Positions 26,361-35,002 of a DNA stretch of 64,000 nt are shown here, piece after piece (positions within the stretch are counted from its first letter, which is position 1; every line of letters starts with the position of its first letter). Made by a program: the position numbers and the translations under genes. The notes under the pieces were generated by a model. It did not search any database. It had not been told where the DNA came from and saw only the letters and a list, made by a program, of their open reading frames with translations. The stretch covers positions 124,001 through 188,000 of the forward strand of contig CAWABU010000007.1 of assembly GCA_963780345.1 (NCBI GenBank). Reading direction: 5' to 3'. The stretch is from PALSA-693 sp963780345 (lineage in GTDB: Bacteria > Actinomycetota > Acidimicrobiia > Acidimicrobiales > Palsa-688).

Positions 26361-27656
26361 TCACCGCCCGTATTTCTCGAGCACGTCGGCGTAGCGAGCC
26401 CGGGCAGCGGCCTTGACCGACGGCAGGTGATAGGACGGGAACAGCTCGGTGGTCGGCTTGTATTGGCTCATCAGTTGCCGAGCCGCAGTGACCTTGTGGA
26501 TCTCGGTCGCCCCGTCGGCCAGTCCAACGTGGTACGAGTCGATCAGGAGGGCACCGAAGGGCATCTCGTTGGACAGGCCGAGCGAGCCGTGGACCTGGAG
26601 GGCCCGCGAGATGACGTTGTTGTACACCTTGGGCATGAGCATCTTCACCGCGGAGATGTCCGCCCGCACCCGCTTGTAGTCGCTGTACCGGTCGATTTTC
26701 CACGCTGTCTGCAGAACCAACAGGCGGAACTGCTCAATCTCCGCCCACGACTCTGCGATCATCTCCTGGACCAGCTGCTGGCGGCCCAGGTTCTCCCCCC
26801 GGGTTGTCGTACGGGAGATCGCTCTCTCGCACATGGTGTCGAAGGCCCACTTGATCCGAGCGACGGTTCGCATGGCATGGTGGATGCGGCCGCCCCCCAG
26901 GCGGGTCTGGGCCACCACGAAACCGCCGCCGCGCTCACCGAGCAGATGGTCGACGGGCACCCGGACTTCGTTGTACCGCAGGTAGGGGTGGGTGCCCTCG
27001 CCGTCGTCCTGCCCGTAGATGCCGGTGTGACGGACGAATTCAAGGCCCGGTGTGTCGGTCGGTACCACGATGCTCGACAGTCGCTGATGGGGAGGATTGT
27101 CGGGATCGGTCACCACCATGGAGATCAGAAACGATGCCTGGGCGGCATGTGACGAGAACCATTTCTCGCCGTTGATGACCCACTCGTCGCCGTCCCGGAC
27201 GGCGGACGTTTTGAACTGGGTGGGGTCGGTCCCGCCCTGCGGCTCGGTCATCGAGAAGCACGACACCAGCCGGCCGTCGATCAGCGGTTCGAGGAACTTC
27301 TTCTTGAGCTCTGGCGTTCCATAGTGGGCCAGGATCTCAGCGTTTCCGGAGTCGGGAGCCTGGCACCCGAAGACCACAGGTCCCGACGCCGTGCGCCCGA
27401 AAAGCTCGTTCATCAAGGCCAACTTCACCTGGCCGTACCCCGGGCCGCCAAGGTTCGGGCCGAGATGACACGCCCATAGTCCCCGGGCCTTCACTTTCTC
27501 CTGCAAGGGCGGAATCAGCTCCATGCGAACCGGATCCGCCATGTCATAGGGGTGCGGGACGATGTACTCCAGCGGATCGATCTCGTCAGCCACGAATGCC
27601 CGGATCCAGTCCAGCTGCTCTTGGAACTCTGCGTCGGTCTCGAAGTCCCAGCTCAT
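26361..27656 (-). CDS. acyl-CoA dehydrogenase
   Basis: The 431-aa FAD enzyme has the N-terminal helical domain, CFSMTEPQGGTDPTQFKT (about 148-165, FAD/substrate contact), the beta domain NGEKWFSSHAAQASFLI, and the C-terminal domain with LQVHGSLGLSNEMPFG. It introduces a C2=C3 double bond in acyl-CoA. Chain-length specificity is not clear; the family branch resembles FadE-like and aminoglycoside-kinase-linked ACADs. An 18-bp perfect palindrome lies 54 bp upstream. Confidence 0.93.
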   Translation of the reverse strand: MSWDFETDAEFQEQLDWIRAFVADEIDPLEYIVPHPYDMADPVRMELIPPLQEKVKARGLWACHLGPNLGGPGYGQVKLALMNELFGRTASGPVVFGCQAPDSGNAEILAHYGTPELKKKFLEPLIDGRLVSCFSMTEPQGGTDPTQFKTSAVRDGDEWVINGEKWFSSHAAQASFLISMVVTDPDNPPHQRLSSIVVPTDTPGLEFVRHTGIYGQDDGEGTHPYLRYNEVRVPVDHLLGERGGGFVVAQTRLGGGRIHHAMRTVARIKWAFDTMCERAISRTTTRGENLGRQQLVQEMIAESWAEIEQFRLLVLQTAWKIDRYSDYKRVRADISAVKMLMPKVYNNVISRALQVHGSLGLSNEMPFGALLIDSYHVGLADGATEIHKVTAARQLMSQYKPTTELFPSYHLPSVKAAARARYADVLEKYGR

Positions 27657-27709
27657 CGGAGGCTCTCTTTCCCTTGGTGTTGTGCCGCGAACCTACCCGA
27701 GCCAACTCC

Positions 27710-27727
27710 GCCAACGCATGCGTTGGC
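27710..27727. promoter_or_regulatory. 18-bp perfect palindrome, candidate operator
   Basis: GCCAACGCATGCGTTGGC is fully self-complementary. It sits 54-71 bp upstream of the acyl-CoA dehydrogenase ATG, in the promoter window, and 279 bp from the divergent gene. The size and symmetry fit a TetR-type operator. No TetR gene is nearby in the window. Confidence 0.55.
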
Positions 27728-28005
27728 AGAGCACGACTCAGAGCCTCGCGATCGGCGCGATCCTGGTGATGGGACCAGAATCGACCGTGACCACTGGAGC
27801 AGCGGAGTCCGGGGATGTGGGCAAAGTCTTCGATGCGATCGGCCTCACCGGGATGGTGGCGCACACGACCCCCGGGAGCGCCGGATGCCGCTCCGCGCCG
27901 ACCGAAAGGTCATACATCCGGCCAGGGGCTATCCGACCTCGCTGTTCTCCTGTACTCTGAGCCTGTCGTTCGGAGCGGGCGAATGGAGCGGGAGCGAGAA
28001 GAGCG
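27728..28005. other. rest of the divergent intergenic region
   Basis: Frames here lack start signals and family resemblance. Nothing beyond the neighbouring palindrome is recognised. Confidence 0.4.
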
Positions 28006-28560
28006 GTGACTGACATTCAAGGGCAGCAGGAGAGCCTCGCGGACTGGGCAATCCCGATCCTGCCCACGGGCTTGCTTGGTTTGCCCAGCGTTATCGACCA
28101 GCTGTTTTGGGCCTTCAAGTCGGCTTGCGTAGCCAGTGCGAGCCGTATATCGCCCGAAGCCGATTGGATCACCCGGCTCGACCATTATCTGGCCGAGGAT
28201 TCGACCCCGGAGTCCGACAAGGAGCAGATCCGTCTGGGCCGGTCCCGAGACCCGTCCTATTACTCCGGCGGCCTCGTGCTCGACCTCAACTCCGGCGCAG
28301 GGGCCATGACTCTCGATGACTGTGTCTTTGTGCGCTCGGGGAATTGGGAGCCGAACACGTACGTCCACGAGATGGTCCATGTGGGCCAGTACGGTGCGCT
28401 GGGCCCCGAGGGCTTCCTCACCGCGTACTTCGGTTCGTCTGCGGTTGTCATCCTCGAACGTTGGGTGAGGGGTCAGCCCACCGATCCTATGACCGCTTCG
28501 CCGCTCGAGACGACTGCGTACGCGATCGGCAACCGGTTCGATCCTGCTCACGCCCGTTAG
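28006..28560 (+). CDS. HExxH-containing protein, possible metallopeptidase-like
   Basis: The 184-aa protein contains NTYVHEMVHVGQYGALGP (about 120-137), an HExxH zinc motif followed by the VGQY of DUF4157-like proteins. FLTAYFGSSAVVILERW follows, and the C-terminus ETTAYAIGNRFDPAH has a Glu that could be a third ligand. The upstream VLDLNSGAGAMTLDDCVFV looks like a beta region. It may be a small peptidase or only a structural relative. Start is GTG 28006; no strong Shine-Dalgarno. Confidence 0.6.
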   Translation: MTDIQGQQESLADWAIPILPTGLLGLPSVIDQLFWAFKSACVASASRISPEADWITRLDHYLAEDSTPESDKEQIRLGRSRDPSYYSGGLVLDLNSGAGAMTLDDCVFVRSGNWEPNTYVHEMVHVGQYGALGPEGFLTAYFGSSAVVILERWVRGQPTDPMTASPLETTAYAIGNRFDPAHAR

Positions 28561-29001
28561 TCCGGCGGTTCAGGTCGCGGCTCTGGGTCTTCTGACCGGT
28601 CAACGCGCTGAACGTGATGACCTACACCGGATCGGGCCCGCTTCGGCCTTCCTGGCGGCCGGATAGGGCTTGGCATCGCGGTGTTCATCATCAGCTTGGG
28701 CCAGCAGGACAACCGGAGTCCTAACTGTCATCACCCTGGGACGCCGCCCTTGTCATAGTCGCCTGGCTATTTACCATTTGCCCGGTGGGTCTTGGCCACT
28801 ATGGCCGTAGCTGGTTTTAGCGGATGCCTCGACCCAGATCCGAAGACTGTGGGAGATTGTGCGAAACGAGGCGATCTTGTGGCCGTGGGCGGAGCCGGTC
28901 CAAGGCCGCGCCAGCATCGTACAGCCTCCGGGACCGGGCGGCCATCCCGCGCAGAAGACGCCGACCGACCGCGAACTTGCAGGAGTCGACCCATCGGCCT
29001 T
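28561..29001. other. 440-bp gap without a gene
   Basis: A short hydrophobic stretch (GLGIAVFIISLGQQDN, near 28670-28710 plus) is flanked by stops and could be a relic. I see nothing else. Confidence 0.35.
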
Positions 29002-29328
29002 TCAGGATGTCGTCGCTGAGTCACGGGCCCAGGCGAGTGCTTCGTTCAGCGTTACGACCAGGGCAGGGTTGACATCAACCACCGGAATGACCTCAAAGTC
29101 GTCAAAGAACCGGAACTTGGACAGAACCGAAAGGATGACCGCCGAATCGGTCGCTTCCACGACTAAGTAACCGGAGTCGTTCACCAGCGTGGTCACGAAC
29201 TGGTGAATAGTGAAGCCGTCCGGTGGAGTCCATTTGCTGAATGCCGTGAGTAGGGCGCCGTCGTGGGCCAGACACTCCTCGAAGGTCATTCCCGACCTGC
29301 GAACGACGAACTTGATCACGAACTTCAT
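29002..29328 (-). CDS. DUF3303-like ferredoxin-fold protein
   Basis: The 108-aa protein begins MKFVIKFVVRRSGMTFEEC, contains FSKWTPPDGFTIHQFV and VEATDSAVILSVLSKFRFFDDFEVIPVVDV, the typical alternating pattern of DUF3303. These are small dimeric alpha/beta proteins of unknown function. GGAGGAA before the ATG. Confidence 0.8.
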   Translation of the reverse strand: MKFVIKFVVRRSGMTFEECLAHDGALLTAFSKWTPPDGFTIHQFVTTLVNDSGYLVVEATDSAVILSVLSKFRFFDDFEVIPVVDVNPALVVTLNEALAWARDSATTS

Positions 29329-29781
29329 TGCATTTTCCTCCGATTTGGTGGACGTCAGGCCTTAGTCCATCCTCGCGACGACCCCGAACCGGCCGGCTCG
29401 GAGGACGACTTCGTCGGACATCTGAGCCAATCCCTTCCCCTCCCACTGAGGACCCCGTCTGCTGTTGCCGGACACAGTCAAAGCGCTGGGGAGAGCCACA
29501 GCAGGAAGATCTGAGCGAAAGTACAGAATTCGGCTAACTTATCGCCGGAATGACCCGGCCGTCGGAGCATTGTTGCGACACTCTGGGGCCGGATTGAAGC
29601 AAGGAGGCGATGCCCAGGTCAATCTGCGCATGCGCAGGCGGTCGCTAATCGCCGGTCGACAGTCGACGGTCGACGGTCGACACTACGGGCCGCCGGACTG
29701 TTGCGTCGGCGTTTGGTCTCTGCCAAGCAGACGGTCGCCGCGCTCCGCTGGCCGTCTTGGCGGTCCTTCCTCCGGGAGGCA
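29329..29781. other. gap with a short tandem repeat; no gene
   Basis: The only structure is the heptamer repeat at 29655-29682. Frames in the stretch look like composition artefacts. GGGAGG at its end belongs to the next gene. Confidence 0.4.
29655..29682. repeat. tandem heptamer repeat (GTCGACR x4)
   Basis: Four consecutive copies of GTCGAC plus A or G at exact 7-bp period. Each unit contains the palindrome GTCGAC. Located 100 bp upstream of a hypothetical gene. Confidence 0.85.
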
Positions 29782-30393
29782 ATGATCAGGTGGATCGCCC
29801 GGCTCGGAAGGAGACCCGTGTTTCGACGCAAGCGGACCCAGACTGGCCCCGCGGGAGAATCAGCTCGAGGCGAGACCCCTGCGCCTGGGTCCGCCCGGGT
29901 GGTCCCCCAGGCCACTGCTATTGGACTGGAGACCGTCTACAGGCAGGTGCTGCAGTCGTTCCTTGTCGACGGCACCCCGAGTCCCACTGCGCCTCCTTCG
30001 CCGGTGCCGGACAGGAACTTCGCCAGCCCACCCCCGTTACCTGCCGCCGGCCCGGCCGAACCGCCTCCAGTGAACGCACCGGGAGCGGCTTTCGTCGGCG
30101 TCGAGCGCGGAGACTCGACGGGGTCGATGTCGCTGGATGGGGCAAACCTGTCGGTCAACATCCGGGGCTTGGGAGCGGTCAGTCGCCAGCAGATGGAGGC
30201 GGCTGAGGCCAGGGCACAGGCGGCCATCCAGGAAGCACTCGGGCCCGCCGACCTATCTCATCTGACTCCGGCCGACGTCCAGGGCGTCCACGCCCGGCTG
30301 GAGTCGATGCGAGCAAGCGGCCGCCTCACCGAGCAGCAGCACGCCGCTCTCAGCGAAGGTTTGGCCGTGCTCTCGCAGTCCGCCCTGGGCTGA
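29782..30393 (+). CDS. hypothetical protein with Pro-rich linker
   Basis: The 203-aa protein has a basic N-terminus (MIRWIARLGRRPVFRRKR), a Pro-rich disordered middle (about 60-110), and a C-terminal helical domain with SRQQMEAAEARAQAAIQEAL and VHARLESMRASGRLTEQQHAALSEGL. The end resembles short-helix SHOCT-like domains but I cannot assign it. GGGAGG before ATG 29782 decides the start. No neighbours suggest function. Confidence 0.6.
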   Translation: MIRWIARLGRRPVFRRKRTQTGPAGESARGETPAPGSARVVPQATAIGLETVYRQVLQSFLVDGTPSPTAPPSPVPDRNFASPPPLPAAGPAEPPPVNAPGAAFVGVERGDSTGSMSLDGANLSVNIRGLGAVSRQQMEAAEARAQAAIQEALGPADLSHLTPADVQGVHARLESMRASGRLTEQQHAALSEGLAVLSQSALG

Positions 30394-30554
30394 CCGGGCC
30401 AGGCTCGACGCCAGCCGCCTCGGTACTCGAGGAGAGGAAGGGGCCCCGCGGTGCGGGTGATTTCATCGCCTGCTTGCAACACGGGTCGGCCGCGCCGCCT
30501 GCCCGAAGCCGGTGTTCGCAGTTGGAGCCCGGAATAGGCACACTCGGGTGGTCG

Positions 30555-31535
30555 CTAGTCGACCGGGCTGACCTCCGATAGGAACCGGAGAAGCGCCCGA
30601 TTGGTGTCGTCCGCCTTTTCCTGCTGGTTCCAGTGACCGGCACCTTCGATAAGGACGGCTCCACGAAAATTGGGAAGTACCTGCGTCATTGCGTCGACCG
30701 CACTGGTGCCGGGTTCGACGCCGGCAACCGCGTTCCAAGGTGACGTGTAGACGAAGTCGCGCCGGCCCGTCATGAACAGGACCGGCATCGATATCGACTT
30801 GTACGGGATGTCTTTCAGGAGCCGCCAGTTCGCATCCAGGTTCCGGTAGTAGCTCATGCCGCCGAAGAGACCCGTTTTCTCGAATTTCTCCGCATAGTAG
30901 TTGACGTCGTCCTCGGTGAGCCAAGCGGGAAGAGGTACAGCCCGGGTCCGACTGGTTCCGCCGGGATCCCTGGTGACCTGCTCCAGGTCTTCCGGCGGTG
31001 TGGCTAGCCCGCGGAACATGGCGTGGATACCACCCTGCGCGTCGAGGAACTCTTGTTCAAACCCCGGGCGCTGGAAGTGGACCACGTAGAAGTCCGGTCC
31101 GCCGGCCTTTGCGAAATGCTCGACGGGCGGGCCGGCTGGGGCGAAGAGGGGGACGCTCATGGCGCAGATGGCGCGGGCCCGCCGCGGATGGAGCTGGGCC
31201 ATGCCCCACACGATGAGCGCACCCCAGTCATGTCCGACGAACACGGCCTGGTCGTGATCGAATTGGTCGAGTAGGTCGAGCAGGTCGTCGGTGAGGTGCC
31301 CGATGCCGTAGTCCTCAACGTTCGGTGGAACGGTGCTGTCGCCGTAGCCGCGCTGGTCGGGACAGATCACGTGATAACCGGCGTCGGCCAAGCTACCGAT
31401 CTGGAAGCGCCACGAGTACCAGAGCTCCGGGAACCCGTGCGCCAGCACGATCGGAGGGCCGGTCGCGGGGCCGGCCTCGACAACGTGGAGTTGCACGCCG
31501 CCGGTCTTCACCTGATGGTGTCGCAGTTCGGCCAT
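30555..31535 (-). CDS. epoxide hydrolase-like alpha/beta hydrolase
   Basis: The 326-aa protein has the epoxide hydrolase set: oxyanion HGFPE (33-37), CPDQRGYGDS (58-67), the Asp nucleophile in GHDWGA (D103) and GAGHW (H301). Asp rather than Ser at the elbow points to an epoxide hydrolase or dehalogenase-type enzyme. Cytoplasmic. GAGGGAGG before the ATG. Confidence 0.9.
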   Translation of the reverse strand: MAELRHHQVKTGGVQLHVVEAGPATGPPIVLAHGFPELWYSWRFQIGSLADAGYHVICPDQRGYGDSTVPPNVEDYGIGHLTDDLLDLLDQFDHDQAVFVGHDWGALIVWGMAQLHPRRARAICAMSVPLFAPAGPPVEHFAKAGGPDFYVVHFQRPGFEQEFLDAQGGIHAMFRGLATPPEDLEQVTRDPGGTSRTRAVPLPAWLTEDDVNYYAEKFEKTGLFGGMSYYRNLDANWRLLKDIPYKSISMPVLFMTGRRDFVYTSPWNAVAGVEPGTSAVDAMTQVLPNFRGAVLIEGAGHWNQQEKADDTNRALLRFLSEVSPVD

Positions 31536-31810
31536 CTCGCCCTCCCTCGATTGGCGCCGGGGCAGCGGAACATAGCAAATGTGCCCCCGTTACGTTCGTT
31601 TGGGTCCCGGTGGAGACAGGCGTCACGCGGTGTCGCCCTCCATCCTTGACCTCCCACGGCCCATCCGACCCCGACCACCCCGGTGAGTCGCCCAGGTCCG
31701 GATGCCGGACGATGTGCTGACATGGTGCTTGATCGGACCTCCGTAGTAGTTCTGTCCTGGGGAATCGGATCAATCGGAGAGTCGGGCGGCCAGCCTAGGG
31801 TGTTGAGTCT

Positions 31811-33814
31811 ATGGTCGGCATGACCCCGAATGACATTGGTCTGATCACCCAGGCCGTCGAGCTTCGAGTTTCTCCAGACGGCGCCCGGGTGGCGTTCACG
31901 GTGATATCCGTCGATCTCGACGCCAACACTTACCGCAGCCGGATCTGGATGGCCTCGAGCGACGGCTCCTCGCCGGCCTATCCCTTTACGTCCGGCGATG
32001 GTCGCGATGGTCTGCCGCGGTGGTCGCCGGACGGGCGCCGGCTGGCCTTCACGACCCGGGAAGGCAGGTCCGACCGGGACAGGCTGGACCCGACGGCGTC
32101 GACGGTCGAAATCGTCGTCATGCCCGTTACCGTCGGCGGCCAGATGGTGCGGGTAGCCGCCCAGGACGAGGAAATATCGGAGGTGGAGTGGTCACCGGAC
32201 GGTACCCGGCTGGCGTTTGTCGCTCGGGACCGCGACCAATCGCGCTACGGCACCCGGGACCAGCCCGTCGCGGAAAGCGAAATGCCGCCACGGCGGATCG
32301 ACCGACTGCTGTTCCGGGAGGATACGGTCGGATGGACGGTGGACCGGCCCAACCGGATCTTCGTCGTGAGGGCCGACGGTTCGAGGCCCGCTCGGGCCCT
32401 GACGGCGGGTCCTTTCGATGCTTCCGAGCTGACCTGGGCGCCGGATGGCCAACGTCTGGCCTTCGTGTCGGCTCGCCACGAGCAGTCGGACCTCGACCTG
32501 GCCAACGACGTGTGGCAGATCAGCCTTGACGGTGATGGCCAACCTCAACGCCTGACCGACACGATTGCCCGGTTCGGCCATCCCGTCTGGTCGGGGGACG
32601 GCCAACGTCTGGCCTGTCTGCGAACCCCCACACCCCTCGATGATCCCCGCCATACCCGGGTTGCGGTGCTGAATGTGGCGTCGGGTGACCTGGTGGAGGT
32701 CACCGGCGGCCTGGACCGCAGTTGCGCCCCGTTTGGTGCCCTCCGTCCGCCGCTGTGGGATGGCGACGGCATCCTGTTTACGGCTGAGGACGCGGGCAAT
32801 GTCCACCTTTACCGGGCCACCGCGGACAACCGGGATCGGGCCGCCCTGCTGCTCGGTGGCGAGCAGACGATCACCTCATGGGACCTTGCCGGCGACACGC
32901 TGGCGTTCGTGGCGTCGACCGCGGTGACCCTGGGGGAGGTCTATGTCGGGATGTCAGGCCAGCGGCTCACCAGCTTCACCGAAGCCTTCGCCGCTGAACT
33001 GGAGCTGGCCCGGCCGGAGCGCTACGTGGCCCGGTCGTCAGATGGGGTCGAGGTCGAGTGCTGGGCTATCGCGCCGACCGGCGCCGAAGCCGGGCATCGT
33101 TACCCGACGCTGCTCAACATTCACGGTGGTCCCTTTACCCAGTATGGAAATAAGTTCTTCGACGAGTTCCAGATCCAGGCCGGTGCCGGCTTCGGGGTGG
33201 TGTACTGCAACCCGCGGGGCAGCTCCGGCTACAGCGAGGCCTGGGGTCGAGCCGTCCGCTGGCCGGAGGCGAAAGTAGATCCCGGATCGGGCTGGGGTGG
33301 GGTCGATTTCGAAGATGTCATGGCGTGTGTCGACGAGGCCGAGCGCCGTTTCGCGTGGATCGACCCGGATCGGGTCGGCGTGCTTGGCGGCTCCTACGGC
33401 GGTTACCTCACGTCCTGGATCATCGGTCACAGCGACCGGTTCGGGGCTGCCTGCTCGGAGCGGGCGTGCAACAACCTCCTGAGCCTCGAGCAGACCTCGG
33501 ACGTCGCGGGCAGCTTCCGCGCCTGCGTCGGGAAGAGCCACCTGGAGGCGCCGGAGATCTACTTGCGTCAGTCGCCGATCACTTATGTCGAGCACATGAC
33601 CACACCGGTGCTCATCCTTCACTCGGAGCAGGATCTTCGCTGCCCCATCAGCCAATCCGAGGAGCTGTTTGTGGCTCTGCGGCTGCTGGGTCGGGATCCT
33701 GTCATGATCCGCTTTCCTGCCGAGAGCCACGAGCTCTCCCGCTCAGGCTCTCCGCGGCATCGGGTGATGCGGGCCGAACTGATCCTAGAATGGTTCAATC
33801 AACACTTGGCGTGA
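31811..33814 (+). CDS. S9-family prolyl oligopeptidase-like peptidase
   Basis: The 667-aa protein has an N-terminal beta-propeller with TolB-like blades (WSPDGRRLAFTTR, WSPDGTRLAFVARD, WAPDGQRLAFVSAR, WSGDGQRLACL) and a C-terminal hydrolase domain (about 415-667) with GGSYGGY (S528), HSEQDLRCP (Asp) and FPAESHEL (His). It is a dipeptidyl/acylaminoacyl-peptidase type enzyme that trims short peptides. A second ATG three codons in is an alternative start. Cytoplasmic: no signal peptide. Confidence 0.93.
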   Translation: MVGMTPNDIGLITQAVELRVSPDGARVAFTVISVDLDANTYRSRIWMASSDGSSPAYPFTSGDGRDGLPRWSPDGRRLAFTTREGRSDRDRLDPTASTVEIVVMPVTVGGQMVRVAAQDEEISEVEWSPDGTRLAFVARDRDQSRYGTRDQPVAESEMPPRRIDRLLFREDTVGWTVDRPNRIFVVRADGSRPARALTAGPFDASELTWAPDGQRLAFVSARHEQSDLDLANDVWQISLDGDGQPQRLTDTIARFGHPVWSGDGQRLACLRTPTPLDDPRHTRVAVLNVASGDLVEVTGGLDRSCAPFGALRPPLWDGDGILFTAEDAGNVHLYRATADNRDRAALLLGGEQTITSWDLAGDTLAFVASTAVTLGEVYVGMSGQRLTSFTEAFAAELELARPERYVARSSDGVEVECWAIAPTGAEAGHRYPTLLNIHGGPFTQYGNKFFDEFQIQAGAGFGVVYCNPRGSSGYSEAWGRAVRWPEAKVDPGSGWGGVDFEDVMACVDEAERRFAWIDPDRVGVLGGSYGGYLTSWIIGHSDRFGAACSERACNNLLSLEQTSDVAGSFRACVGKSHLEAPEIYLRQSPITYVEHMTTPVLILHSEQDLRCPISQSEELFVALRLLGRDPVMIRFPAESHELSRSGSPRHRVMRAELILEWFNQHLA

Positions 33815-33873
33815 CCTCCCCGGCCTCTGCCTGTAGCGGCGGAGTGTCTTCACGACGCGACGGCGGGCACGGA

Positions 33874-34380
33874 TCAACCGTCGAAATCCCAACGGGTGTG
33901 GCTGAAGGGGCCCTTTCCGAACCCCAGGGCCTGCACCGGGACCACCTCGTAGACGACCACCTGACCCCGAAAGGTCCCGTCCTCGTCGACCTCGAAGGCC
34001 CAGTCGCTGCCGTACTTGGCCAGGAAGGCATCGGCCACCTGCCGGAGCCGCGACAGGTCACGCACGACTACGGCGTCGCCGTGCAGTACGAGGTCGAAGC
34101 CCTCATTCCACGTGTTGCACCCGGTCGTCACGGCGCAGTGCCCGTTGACAGTCAGGTTTCTCGACTTCTGCTCACTTCGGCCGCTGGTGAAATAGAGCGC
34201 CCCGTCCGTCCAGACCGCGACCACCGGCGTGACATGAGGACGGCCGTCGGCCCGGACGGTGGACACCCAAAACAGGCCCGCCTGCTCCAGGTGGGCCACC
34301 GCGTCGGGCCAGGGTGTCGCCTGGGCGTCTTGCTGGCTGTAGCGGGCGTCGAGCGTGGCCCGCGGAAGATCGTTCGTCAT
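33874..34380 (-). CDS. PPOX-class (split-barrel) flavin/F420-binding protein
   Basis: The 168-aa protein shows AGLFWVSTVRADGRPHVTPVVAVWTDGALYFTSG in pieces about 34-67 (pyridoxamine-phosphate-oxidase-like barrel), EQKSRNLTVNGHCAV and DLVLHGDAVVVRD. In actinobacteria many such proteins use F420. The ligand and substrate are not determinable. AAAGGGGAG precedes the ATG. It converges with the S9 peptidase. Confidence 0.85.
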   Translation of the reverse strand: MTNDLPRATLDARYSQQDAQATPWPDAVAHLEQAGLFWVSTVRADGRPHVTPVVAVWTDGALYFTSGRSEQKSRNLTVNGHCAVTTGCNTWNEGFDLVLHGDAVVVRDLSRLRQVADAFLAKYGSDWAFEVDEDGTFRGQVVVYEVVPVQALGFGKGPFSHTRWDFDG

Positions 34381-34535
34381 GGCTCCCCTTTCATCGGTCG
34401 GCTGCGGGAATGGGAGTCAGCTTTTCGCGTGGCGCGGACTCCCGGATCACCGGCCGGGTCATTTCTCCGCTGCCTCCGGGCGGAGCCGGCCGCTTAAAGG
34501 GAGGAGTATCGACGGAGCCCCGGCGCCGGTCGGTG

Positions 34536-34973
34536 TCAAGCCCGACCTGGGTGGGCACCCTCCGCTGGCAGCCGCTCGGCGACGAAAGCTGCTACCGCCT
34601 CTCGGGAAGGGTGTCCCCACCCGATGCAGAACGGGTGGCCGGCCGGGTCGGCGTAGACCTGATGGCCTTCCTCGGCGTCGAAGTCCGCCGGCTGCAGCAA
34701 TCTGGCCCCGAGCCCTATGGCCGCTTCGTGCGCAGCTCGCGGATCTTCGACGTGCAGGTCGAGATGGACCTGTTGCGGAGCCCCATCCGGCCATTGGGGC
34801 GGAACGTGGTCGGGCGCTCGTTGCACCCCGACCCGCCACTCGCCGGAGGCGCTGATCACACATTGAAATTGCTCATCGCCGAACACGTGTCCGTTGAAGA
34901 TCCCGGCCCAGAACCTGCTTTCGGAGTCCACATCGGCGGCGTCGAACACGACCACCTGACGCACCATGTCCAC
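34536..34973 (-). CDS. VOC-family (glyoxalase-like) protein
   Basis: The 145-aa protein has a VOC fold: VVVFDAADVDSESRFWAGIFNG at the N-terminus, QQVHLDLHVEDPRAAHEAAIGLGARLL (metal-site His, Asp) and YADPAGHPFCIGW. Function within the superfamily is unknown. The start may be GTG 34973 or the ATG two codons later. TACCGT lies 6 bases upstream of the GTG, a candidate leaderless promoter. Confidence 0.85.
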   Translation of the reverse strand: MDMVRQVVVFDAADVDSESRFWAGIFNGHVFGDEQFQCVISASGEWRVGVQRAPDHVPPQWPDGAPQQVHLDLHVEDPRAAHEAAIGLGARLLQPADFDAEEGHQVYADPAGHPFCIGWGHPSREAVAAFVAERLPAEGAHPGRA

Positions 34974-34985
34974 CGAGCGACGGTA
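34974..34985 (-). promoter_or_regulatory. candidate leaderless -10 of the VOC gene
   Basis: TACCGT on the minus strand (34985-34980) is followed by CGCTCG and then GTG. No Shine-Dalgarno sequence is present. Confidence 0.35.
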
Positions 34986-35002
34986 GCAAAGCGCGACTGG
35001 CT

